From contig NC_056423.1 in NCBI RefSeq assembly GCF_905147365.1, forward strand, positions 1,220,501 through 1,284,500: DNA of 64,000 nucleotides. The letters run 5' to 3'. The notes beneath the pieces are model-generated. The model searched no databases, was not told the DNA's origin, and worked only from the letters and a program-made list of their open reading frames with translations. Shown piece by piece: positions 50,644 through 61,400 of this stretch. The DNA is from Aricia agestis. Taxonomy: Eukaryota > Arthropoda > Insecta > Lepidoptera > Lycaenidae. The position numbers and the translations under genes were made by a program. Every line of letters begins with the position of its first letter. The first letter of the stretch is position 1.

Positions 50644-51149
50644 TAAATGGCCTGTTATATTTGATTAGTGCATCAGAGTAATATTTTACTTAAAATTTAA
50701 TTATTCATTCTTTTGTTTATGAATTATGTCCAAAACATTATATAAAATAATTATCTACAATATTAAATAACAAGTTTTATTCTAACAAGAACATGTTTTA
50801 GGTAATTTAATGAGAATAGAATTAACTTTTTGCACTTTAACTGACTGACCCAGATAATCTGCAGAATACCTTGTTAATCTGCAGTCTAACTTATGTACGC
50901 ACATTAACGGTAACACAATAACTATTGTTAGCACCTACTATTATATTATGTAATTGTGATTAAATAAATACATATTTGTGATGTCATAATGTTATTAATA
51001 GCTTAGTCTGTTCTCGTGATTACTAATCACCTGCACTTATCACTAATCAAAGTGAATTCAGACCATTGTTGCCTGAGTTCGTTATATTAGGCACTAGTAA
51101 GTAGGAATGGCATGAAGGCAAAAATCTAACAAGAGTTTTAGTTGTAGAT

Positions 51150-51272
51150 TTTTTTACGAAATAAGGGGGCAAACGAGCAAACGGGCCACCTGATGGAAAG
51201 CAACTACCGTCGCCCATGGACACTCGCAACATCAGAAGAGCTGCAGGTGCGTTGCCGGCCTTTTAAGAGGAA
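51150..51272 (-). repeat. Family-A repeat, truncated
   Basis: TTTACGAAATAAGGGGGCAA to CCGGCCTTTTAAGAGG, where the match stops before the purine core. The rest of the element is missing. Confidence 0.75.
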
Positions 51273-51423
51273 ATACGCTCTCTTCTTGAAGGTTTGCAAG
51301 TTCGTTCCAGAGTTTTACTGTGCGTGGCAGAATTTTACGCGAGAAACGCACGGTGGAAGACTGCCACTCATCAAGGTGATGAGGATGGTATATTGGTATG
51401 TAGTTATTTATTGTCGTCTGTGA

Positions 51424-51779
51424 CTGCGAAGCTGAGCATATCGGAAACTAGACATCCGTCCATGGGGTATAAACTCACCACAGTCACCCACATCGGCCGC
51501 GCTTCCATATAAGACAGCCTTTTTCAAAAGTGGGCGTTAACGCCCCCTTCTGGGTGCTGCAGGTCTAAAGGGGGGTGGTGTGGGACCCAGAAAAAATGGG
51601 GGCGTTGTGTAGGCTTTGGGGGGTGATTTGTAATTTCATTTCATCTAGATGCATTTTAAATTTAAACATTGGGGGGCGCTAGAATATAATTTGTTCTCAA
51701 AGTGGGCGGTAGAAAAAATAAGTTTGGGAACCCCTGATATAAGAGATCAGCTGCTCCAGAGCCAGTCCACACACTTCTT
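51424..51779 (-). pseudogene. Antisense GR terminal-exon pseudogene, unit 3, broken by a hAT element
   Basis: The acceptor side (TTTTCAG, then GAAGTGTGTGGACTGG) and the segment around TATACCCCATGGACGG match the unit 1 and 2 copies. The end encoding QFTHLY and the stop are missing, and a 222-bp hAT-like element interrupts the exon at 51515-51736. It confirms that this antisense piece is part of the duplicated unit. Confidence 0.65.
51515..51736. mobile_element. Non-autonomous hAT-like element (222 bp), perfect 8-bp target duplication
   Basis: It begins CAGCCTTTTTCAAAAGTGGG and ends AGTTTGGGAACCCCTG, the complement of the CAGGGGTTCCCAAACT terminus typical of hAT elements. ATATAAGA flanks both sides (51507-51514, 51737-51744). 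It is absent from units 1 and 2. Confidence 0.88.
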
Positions 51780-52050
51780 CTGAAAATTAGTTATTACTCA
51801 TCTTCAGTCTATGACAAGCTAGATTTTACCAATTGCTTCATCCGTGTAATGTCCTATTGGTAAGTACTACTTGGGATAAAAATACAGATGTATTATTTCA
51901 GGATTAAAATTAGTTTCACCAAAATTAATTTTTCAACGTTTAATAACTTCGTGAAATAATAGCAAACATGCAACAGCTCATATGCAATATTATGTTAACT
52001 TATGTTTACATTTTGCAATCAAAAAGTAAAAAGATTAATGTATGTACCTG

Positions 52051-52740
52051 CGCCACATACATTATTGTTCTGTTACAACTGACGCATGTTCTGTAAACTG
52101 TGCCGTCAGTTTACAACTGGATCTCATGCTGCTGCAGATGGTGGTCAACTTCTGCGCTGAATACATTATTGTTCTGTTACAACTGACGCATGTTCTGTAA
52201 ACTGTGCCGTCAGTGTACCACTGGATCCCATAATTTGGTGGTCAACTTCTGCGCCACATACATTATTGTTCTGTTACAACTGACGCATGTTCTGTAAACT
52301 GTGCCGTCAGTGTACCACTGGATCCCATAATTTGGTGGTCAACTTCTGCGCCACATACATTGTTGTTCTGTTACAACTGACGCATGTTCTGTAAACTGTG
52401 CCGTCAGTGTACCACTGGATCCCATAATTTGGTGGTCAACTTCTGCGCTGAATACATTATTGTTCTGTTACAACTGACGCATGTTCTGTAAACTGTGCCG
52501 TCAGTGTACCACTGGATCCCATAATTTGGTGGTCAACTTCTGCGCCACATACATTATTGTTCTGTTACAACTGACGCATGTTCTGTAAACTGTGCCGTCA
52601 GTGTACCACTGGATCCCATAATTTGGTGGTCAACTTCTGCGCCACATACATTGTTGTTCTGTTACAACTGACGCATGTTCTGTAAACTGTGCTGTCATTG
52701 TGCCACTGGGTCCGGTGCCAGGTGGTCAACTTCTGCGCCA
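52051..52740. repeat. Tandem array, 97-bp unit, 7 copies, with a three-unit higher-order pattern
   Basis: Units begin at 52051, 52155, 52252, 52349, 52446, 52543 and 52640. They carry ATTGTTCTGTTACAACTGAC, GTTCTGTAAACTGTGCCGTC and GGTGGTCAACTTCTGCG. The first and last units are more divergent. Units 2 and 5 share CGCTGAATAC where the others have CGCCACATAC, and units 4 and 7 share ATTGTTG for ATTATTG, so 2-3-4 and 5-6-7 are copies of one 291-bp block. Confidence 0.92.
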
Positions 52741-53538
52741 CATATAGGTGTAAAACTTAGTGATAATACTATATAGGTTGTGTATGTGCCTCATAGATAG
52801 AATTCACAGTGGAAGTAGTAACTTTGAAGATTTTTTTTTGAGATTTATATGGGCAAGCGCCACTTTGACTTTGTCCATACAAAAGTTACTCTTTCTGCTG
52901 CTATAAATTAAGGTATTATAAGACGTATTGTTTCGTAAAGAAAACAAGCGCAACTTTATAATTGCATTAATATTTTATTTGGCAAAAATTTAAGTGTTGC
53001 CTTTACATACCTTTTACAAACTTCTGACTTCTTGGTTCAGTGCTACTCAAAGCTAAACGCATATCGGCAGTGGCATCCAACATTTCGATGCTTGTTTTTA
53101 ATAATCAGGACCGTCGAAAACCTCTGCCTGCATAGATGCGTCGATGAAAATAAAGTTAGGTAATGTATAATAGCAAATAGCAATGAAAGAATGGAACGAA
53201 ACCGCCGCCGTCCGCCCTCGTGTACCACGGTTCGCCTCTGGACTTGGTTTACATTGTTTTGACTCGATTCATTACGTCACGTCATAGGATTTGGGCTAGC
53301 CTTGCGGACCACTTAAGAATGCCTCCAGGGAATACCAGTGGTCCGCGAACCACCGGTAAAAACCACTGCCCTAAAGTATTGTAATATGTTTTGTTACACC
53401 TTGTATATTGTTCTATTATTTTAACTGAAGTGTGTTCTGTCAGTATTTGACTGTTTGCTTTCCGTTGGTAACTTCTTCCTTCAGCAGCACATTTAATATT
53501 TAAGTTCTGTTACGACACATATTCAAATTATATTAATA
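52741..53538. other. Gene-free stretch after the 97-bp array
   Basis: No coding exon supported. A 61-residue open frame at 53043-53228 on the - strand shows no similarity that I can name and no splice context. Confidence 0.4.
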
Positions 53539-53838
53539 ACTAGCGACCCGCCCCGGCTTCGCACGGGTATTAAATATATTATGGCCTATGTCACTAAAAA
53601 ATGATTAAAATCGATTCAGCAGTTTTGATTTTAAATAATTTATATTTATTACTACCCGTGGCCCGCATTGGTCGGTACCTGCTGCCGCAAAAGCTACGTT
53701 CCGCAATTTTTAAATCTCTTATAATATCTTCGAAAATATTCATTTAAGTATTTAAATCATTATATGCTGTAAAGGGCCATAATCAATAATAATGTATTTA
53801 AAGTATTTAATTAAATAAGGAGTATTGCCGTATTGGTT
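53539..53838 (+). repeat. Family-D-type repeat, left part
   Basis: Starts ACTAGCGACCCGCCCCGGCT; the interior matches in reverse the intron 3 repeats of GR A and B (GGTCGGTACCTGCTGCCGCA). The family-A repeat at 53840 interrupts it and it resumes after 54168 with GCTTCGAAAATTAGCC. Confidence 0.65.
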
Positions 53839-53839
53839 T

Positions 53840-54168
53840 ATACGTGGGAGAGCCATGCTTCGTCATGAATGGGCCGGCTCGACCGGAGAAATACCACGTT
53901 CTCACAGAAAACCGGCGTGAAACAGCGCTTGCGCTGTGTTTCGCCGAGTGAGTGAGTTTACCGGAGGCCCAATCCCCTACCCTACTCCCTTCCCTACCCT
54001 CCCCTATTCCCTTCCCTTACCATCCCTACCCTTCCCTATTAACCTATTCCCTCTTAAAAGGCCGGCAAAGCACCTGCAGCTCTTCTGATACTGCGAGTGT
54101 CCATGGGCGACGGAAATTACTTTTCATCAGGTGACCCGTTTGCTCGTTTGCCCCCTTATTTTATTATA
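53840..54168 (+). repeat. Family-A repeat nested in a family-D repeat
   Basis: TACGTGGGAGAGCCATGCTT to TTTGCCCCCTTATTTTAT, full length. Flanking sequence on both sides belongs to one family-D copy, so the insertion order is clear. Confidence 0.82.
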
Positions 54169-54310
54169 AAAAAAATTGCTTCGAAAATTAGCCATTATTG
54201 GTAAAAGTAAATGACAAAAAAATGTTATTGTGGGATATCCTTAAACGTATAATATACCATCGTAGAGTTTTCTGTAGACCTTTTCAATGTGTACAATACT
54301 TGGTACATTA
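54169..54310 (+). repeat. Family-D-type repeat, right part
   Basis: GCTTCGAAAATTAGCCATTA, TGTTATTGTGGGATATCC and CAATGTGTACAATACTTGG match, in reverse, the sequence at 37070-37230 in GR A intron 3. Confidence 0.65.
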
Positions 54311-55307
54311 TTTACATGAAGAATAGACCACGTGAAAGGACATAGGTTTCTTTTTTGCCGAAAAATTTACGGTTTCCGTGACATTCCGAGGGCGAAGCCG
54401 CGCGGAAGGCGGAACATCTATTAATTAATGTATAGTGATACCCTTCCCGCGAGCGCACCCCCGCATTGGTACCTAGCGCCCATTTCGAAACGGGCGTAAA
54501 TCGCAATATTTTAATTTCGCCATAACTTCTAAACCAAACGTCAAATTTTAATCATTCAAAGACCAAATATAATCTACATAAACTGTACTTAGTAATGAAA
54601 TAATTTATTTTGATAAGGATTATTAGCATGAGTAAAATAAATCCGTTTAAATGTTGTCCAAAAAAAAATCAAGATTTTTAAATAAAAAATGGTTGTTGTG
54701 CCTCACTTGACATAGATAGGTATAGTGTGTCGCGGACATTTTTGTAGATATTTATAAGATCTACATTTACTTAGAACATTGTATAGTTCTATTTTTTATA
54801 GTTTAGGCAGCGTACGCAAAATAAGTAAATTTTCTGGTTGTTTCCGAAAAACTGAAATATCTTACGGAACCCTATATTTTCCAAAACAAAAAGTAACCTA
54901 TGTTACTCGTAAATAATGTAGCTTTCGAATGGTGAAAGAATTTTTAAAATCGATCCAGTAGTTTTTGAGCCTATTCATTACAATTAAACAAACAAACAAA
55001 GTTTACCTCTTTATAATATTATAGTTTAAACAATCTATATTGGTTGTTTGATTGCTCTACTTGTACTAATATTATGTATTCTGTGGCTCTACTATAAAGT
55101 AGTAAATGGTTATGACTTGTAATTAATTATGTGCCTATGAATCAACTTCTCTGATAGTACTTACAATTGTATAAGATACGATGGGGTTGTCATACACTAA
55201 TGTATAAAAACCTCTAAATAAAAAAAAAACAACATCTTCTGTAATATACCTAAATAGAGTAGGCTCAAGTAGTCAAGAAAATGAAACAACTATTTTTTCT
55301 TTAATTT
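54311..55307. other. Gene-free interval between GR C and the end of GR D
   Basis: AT-rich, with fragments that look like decayed interspersed repeats (near 54310-54430 and 54900-55020). It includes the 3' region of the - strand gene GR D; a AATAAA-type signal for it was not singled out. Confidence 0.4.
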
Positions 55308-55471
55308 TTAATACAGATGTGACAATTGTAGTGCTATTATAAGATAGGTCACAAAAATGTTGACCACAGTAAAAAGTAGGGATACGTTGAAGCGTATAAT
55401 GTGGTATATGGTGAAGTTGAAAGGCCGCGCGTCTATATACGCTATGAATCTTTCGATTTCTTCATTTGAAC
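55308..55471 (-). CDS. GR D coding exon 4 (residues 309-362, stop)
   Basis: Acceptor TATATTTCAG before GTTCAAATG; 164 nt entered in phase 1, stop at 55308-55310. It encodes FIAYIDARPFNFTIYHIIRF and then TYLIIALQLSHLY. YIDARP is shared exactly with GR A-C. Unlike their exon 4, the codons are AT-rich. Confidence 0.87.
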
Positions 55472-58400
55472 CTGAAATATAATAAATGTTTTTCAATAAA
55501 CTTGACACACAATAAAAAATGGCTACTAAACTATAGGTCTACCAGGAGCTGATGGCAAAAAGTGAGAAAAGAAATTGACTAACAATACCGGGGTAATTGG
55601 AATAAAACAATTTGATTTATTCCAATTACCCCGATTACACCCTTTTTTTCCCTTATAGCGGCTGATTCTGCGTATGAAACATGCAATTATAAAATTTATC
55701 CAATGATCAAGGATATTTTTTGAAAATCTACCACCCAAATTTGCCATCAGATCCTGGTAGACATATATACATCTATTACGAGTAGTAAATAGTTAAATGG
55801 CTAAACTTGGCTTGAATTAAATATATAATATTAGTAGCTATATATATTATATTGTGTTTAAATTACACAAATGCACCGCGATCACTCTGAATGTGTGTGT
55901 CACAAGAAGCTTATCCACCACAGAACACTAAGGGTCAATTCAGACCGCAACGCGACGAGGCGAGGAGAGGCGCGGCGCGGCATAAATTTGTATGGATTTG
56001 ACAGATTTCAATCGCGTGAGGCATCTTACGAATCTGTCAAATCCATATAAAGTTCGAAATGCATTTACGCGTCGCGTTGTGGTTTGAATCAACCCTAGTA
56101 CTCCTTGTTATCCACACATACACAATATAATTACTCATTACCCATAGATACACATGATCGCAAAAACCTGACAGCACGGTCTAATAGTGCTTTTCTTAGT
56201 AGCCAACTATGAGAAGCTATGATAATAATCTTCGGATCAGACCGAAAGCCGACCAAAGCTTGAAAATAAATTTTCTCCGAAATTCGCTATCGTATATCGT
56301 ACTCACGTGACAAACTTCGAAGTTCGGAAGGCACGTCACAAACTACTGTCGGGCCAAATCGGGGCTCAAAGTATCTAAGTACATACACAATTTCAGCAAA
56401 ATCGGTTCAGCGGTTTGGGCGTGAAGAGGTAAGAGACAGACAGACATACTTTCGCATTAATAATGTTAGTAAGAATGGATATTTTTTACTGACATATTGT
56501 GTGTGGCGACCCATGCCGCCGCCGCTTGTGGCGTAAAAGCTATTCGGGTAGAGTAAAATGAAACCTATAGCCGGTCGCTCGTGGCACAAATCCGTATTAT
56601 AATAAACCTTTACCGTTTGTACGAAGCTTGTCGTGCAACATAATTTTCATTTCGTTGACTTCGTACGACAGACGTGTGGCGAACAACGTGGGAGTAAACA
56701 CCACAATGATGTAAAGCAGAATCCACAATATTTTGATGATCAACTGATGCATTTCGTTTTTCTGAAAAAACAACACATATTGAATAGAATTATAGACGAC
56801 TAGATGACGCCTGCAACTCCGTTGCGCCAAAATTCTGAGATAAAAAGTATCCTATGTCCTTTCCCGGGACTTCAAGTCTCTCCATACCCAGCAAAATCGG
56901 TTCAGCGGTTTGGGCGTGAAGACGTAATAGACAGACAGACGGACAGACGGACAAACAGACAGATAGTTACACGCTTTCGCATTTATAATGTTAGTAATAT
57001 AAATTAGACGATCTGCGCGGCTCCGCCGGCGTTAATAGGGAATTTCATGCAATAAAGTAGCCCGACCATCCTTGATATTGTTACGGTACATGGTATACGG
57101 ACACGTGGTGCCATCTAGCGACAAACCAGCGAAGCTTACCGAGGGAGCACAGGCAACATAAATCCCCTACTCAATACTAGATGGCATGAGGTACGCAAGT
57201 ACATACTCGAACCTTCTAGAAAGGTCCAATGTTTGTTTACGTGTTTACCGTTTATTTGTTTGCGTGTTTACGTGTTTTAATTTAGACCTTATTACTGAGT
57301 CCATAAGGTCTAAATTAAATTCAACTTACTGCACTTATCGTAAGGACGGCAGTTTTATTGTCGTACATGCTCGAGCCTCCTAGAAAGTTCCCACGGTTGT
57401 TTACTTGTTTACGTGAATCGGGAACTTTCTGGAATTTGTCTCGCCATATAAAAAGCCGCAGGCAGGCCCGGCGAGTCAGTTCGTTTCGAGCTATCATCAA
57501 GGCGATTTCAGAGTGACAACAAGTGATTAATAGTGAGTGAACCAGTGAAACCTGCGACTTGGCTACGACCTAGGACAGTGATAGTGCTTAGTGATTGGAC
57601 CTAGTGATTAGTGTTTGGAATTAGTGCTAAGTGTTGTGACCTAGTGTTTAGTGCAGTGTTAATAAAGTCTTCAAGAGAGTCACCAGGTCTTTCTCTCCAA
57701 ATCCTCGAACCCTAGCACGTAACAATATCTTGGCCAATTCGTCCTGTAGTTTGTGAGATTTAAAGACGCTATCACAAAAAATATTATTAAATTTAACATT
57801 AAAATAACATTCAATATTAGCGCGCCTTGTATAGTGGCGGTTACGACGCTCGCCGCGTTCTTGATAGGGCGAAAATGTATGAAGAAATTTGAGAGCGTTT
57901 CTTATTTTTCTTATAAATGGAAAAGCTATTTATTTTTATATAAAATATTTAGCTATTCGTACAGGGGACTAAATAAGCAAATATTTTTTTGTATATTTAT
58001 ATTCCTTAGTTTAGTGTATTTAGCTATAATGGTGCCTAATCAAACCCCATTTTTTTTCATCTTTTGTGATTATTGTGATGGTCAAAACGTATTTATATGA
58101 ATTTTTTTTGATGTAGACGTAGAGATGAATATATTATCTTTCATTTGAAACCAAAATATCCTCGCAGTGTGACTCCTACTTCTTTCAAATGGTACCTGAA
58201 AATCGCTGATATTTGTGAATTAATGTGATAGCGTCCTTAAAACAAACAATTATTATTATTAAAAAAAAATAACTCGACTTCCAAGGTAAAATCGATATTC
58301 TTTAAATGATCTAAAAAGTATGAAATAATTCTCATTCTTCATAAGTGCCTTTTTCCATATTCGACTAAACCTCAACTACTTTTGCACCCAATTTTCATTC

Positions 58401-61400
58401 AGATTTTGAAGTCGGTACCGGCTAAGTTCTATGTCAAGGATTTCAGTTCTGAGCTGGTAAGTACAAATGGTACCAAATTCGGATTATACCCTATACAATA
58501 GCGAAAAAGTCTTGAAAATCGGTCAACAAACGGCGAAGTGATCGCTGAACATACAAAAAATATATATATACAGACGAACATAATATTACCTCCTCCTTTT
58601 TGAAAGTCGATTAAAAAAGGTGAATTTTCCATCTTTTCATGGAAAATGTATCTTTTTTGTTGGTGGTAGGCACCTTAGTAGCCACGTTCAGCAAACATTT
58701 GAAAAAAAAAAATTCTGAATAAAAAATTTTGGGTTTGAGTATGAAAAAACAAAATTTTAGCATATAATATTATGTAAAACATAAATTACGGACGTGTTAT
58801 TAATGTGCTAATTTGTATTAATTTGTTTTATTTTGCATAAAGATTTTATCAATCATCATTCATAACCCAATGTGAAGATCTTCGCTTCTTGTCAAGTGGC
58901 ATTTTGTTCAATCAATAATGCAATCCATATAAATTTAGAAATGCGTCGTGTTGCAGTCTGAATTAACCCGCATTTCTAAATTTATATAGATTAGACAGAT
59001 TCGCAAGACGTCTAACGCAGTTGAAATCTGTCAAATCCATACAAATTTATGCCGCGCAGCGCCTCGCCTCGCCTCGTCGCGTTGCGGTCTGAATCAACCC
59101 TAAGTCGTAAAGTAGCATTTTATTTGACTTTTTGTCGGTCGCGGTCGCTCGGGGCAAAGATCGGAATGTCACCTAGAGTTTTGACTTTTGGCTTACCTCG
59201 TCAGTTTTTATTTCACGTATAATTTTGTAGCTAGACAACATTACGTCAGGCATCCTGTAAACTAATGTAAGCATGAACTGAAAATAAAAAAGATGAACAT
59301 TATTTAAAAAGGTCGCATTTGATAGCTAATCACGTCAGACTACAATCACACAGACATTTAAGCCCGGCCGCACATTGTCCGAATTCTGATCAGAAACAGT
59401 TGAATTTCGCCAGACCGCCACCCCGCACACTATCCGAAATATCCTTCCGGCGAGTTTGAGCTCACTCGGCTCAGTACAAAATGTAAGGGACAGCGCGGAC
59501 GTTCAACTGTTTCTGATCAGAATTCGGACAATGTGCGGCCGGGCTTAAAAGTTTAATTTTCGTGGAATTAAACATAGAAAAACAAAAGTTTAAGGAAAAA
59601 AGTTTGGGTTTTATTGTGGCATTTTTTTGGTTTTTGGCTTTTTGTGAAAAATAATAAACTGGTTCTTTAACTTCCAAACTATTTTACTATGAGCAAAGAA
59701 GTTAGAAATTTGTTCTAGCTTATAACCTCCTCTATCTTTTAGCATTAGAATCAGTTTAATTATTTAATACGCTAGATTTTTCATAAAAACCCAATAACCA
59801 AAATAATATACAAGAAAACTAAACTTGCGTGCAAAAAAATCGACCCACCTCTCTCCTTATGATTTAAACGGTAATAACTCAAGAAATATAATAAGTATTA
59901 AATAAATGTTGGTATCGTTTTAAAGGTTTTAATTATAAGGATTTAATTAATGCCATAGTTATTGTGACTGTAAATTGTTTGCTAATTCTACAGCCCTAAA
60001 ACAAAAACCGGTCAGTTTGGCATAACATTTCAGTAGGCGATTAATGACATCTTTCTTGTAAAAAACACTAACAAATTGATTTCAATAGCTCGTAGCCTAC
60101 TTACCCATTACCCACCCATTACGTACCCATTACCCTAATTCAGGTTTCCATCCGAGTTTTCCTTGACCTTATCAAAGTTATGATGAACTCCTGAGCGATA
60201 TCATGCCGATCTTTTTGTACAGCCACCCGGAGGTCCTGAAGGGTATCTGCGGCAAGAGTCCGGGCCCTGACCCTCCTTTTGAGTTCTCCCCATAGGTGCT
60301 CAATAGGATTAAGGTTAGAACTCCTTGCTAGCCAGTCCAAACCCGAAATTTCGACGTCGGAGAGATATTGACGAACTTTCGCAGCAACGTGCGGTCGAGC
60401 ATTGTTCTACATCAATATGAAACCTTCATCAACAAAACCAGCGCATGGCACCGCATGTTGTCCCAGTACGCCCTAAATGCAGCGATAGGTACTCAAAGTG
60501 CCAAGGTGCGGCCCGGTTACGAACTCAAGATTGGTTTTGCATCAAAATAATTCTCGCCCCATACAGTCCCCGAACACCTACCAAATGGAAGCCTTTCGTA
60601 AATGCACGCCTGCGCAAATCATTCTCCTTACCTACGGTATGCTTTTCTGCGACCATCATTACCATAAAGACTGATTTAGCTTTCATCAGAAAAGAGCACG
60701 ACCCGCCATTGCTCCAATGAAAATGAACATGAGAACGTGCGAAACTAAGCTGCGCTTGACGGTGTGCTGGGGCTAATTTTGGACCGTTAGCAAGTTTTTG
60801 TGAAGTCAAACAGCTGCCTGCAAGTCTTCGTCGTACAGTCTACTCAATTACTGTAACTCATCGGACTTCTCTTGGCCGTCGTTGCACTTGAACTGAAATG
60901 AGATGTCGATTCCGCAAGGACGTTGACACCTTAAAACGGTCATCACATTCAAATGTAGCCCAATGTTTTCCTGAACATGGTCGCATGGTAAAGTTTAGTC
61001 TTTAGAATACTTCGGTATACTCTTGTAACCGAAGTTCGACTTAAATTAAGACTTCTAGCCGCAACTCGTTGCCTAAATTCAGTTCTTAGCAAAGCGCCTG
61101 CTTGAGAGGTTTTATTCGGAGTAATATCCATTTTGCCACTAAGAAATTACGTTTAAAATTAAGTTCAATGAACAATAAATCAATAAAAGTCAAGACAAAA
61201 CGAAAACAATAAGATTTGACCGATTTTTCATACAGAACGTAACCGTTCAATTAATGATTAAAAAACTGAGCGATGGGGGTGTTTAGTGATTTGTGTCGTT
61301 TGTAGTCAAGCACGTTGGTTTTAGAAAATGTAGAGTAAACGTACACATTCCCTATCATATTAACTCGCATTATTAATAAAAATAAATAATAAATAACTAT

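Noticed and set aside
52051..52740. CRISPR array
   Set aside because: The 97-bp units are contiguous with no unique spacers, and the genome is an insect's.
57753..58100. 115-residue hydrophobic frame as a receptor exon
   Set aside because: It has no splice sites in the right phase, no GR motif, and lies in an inverted-repeat element on the strand opposite to GR D.
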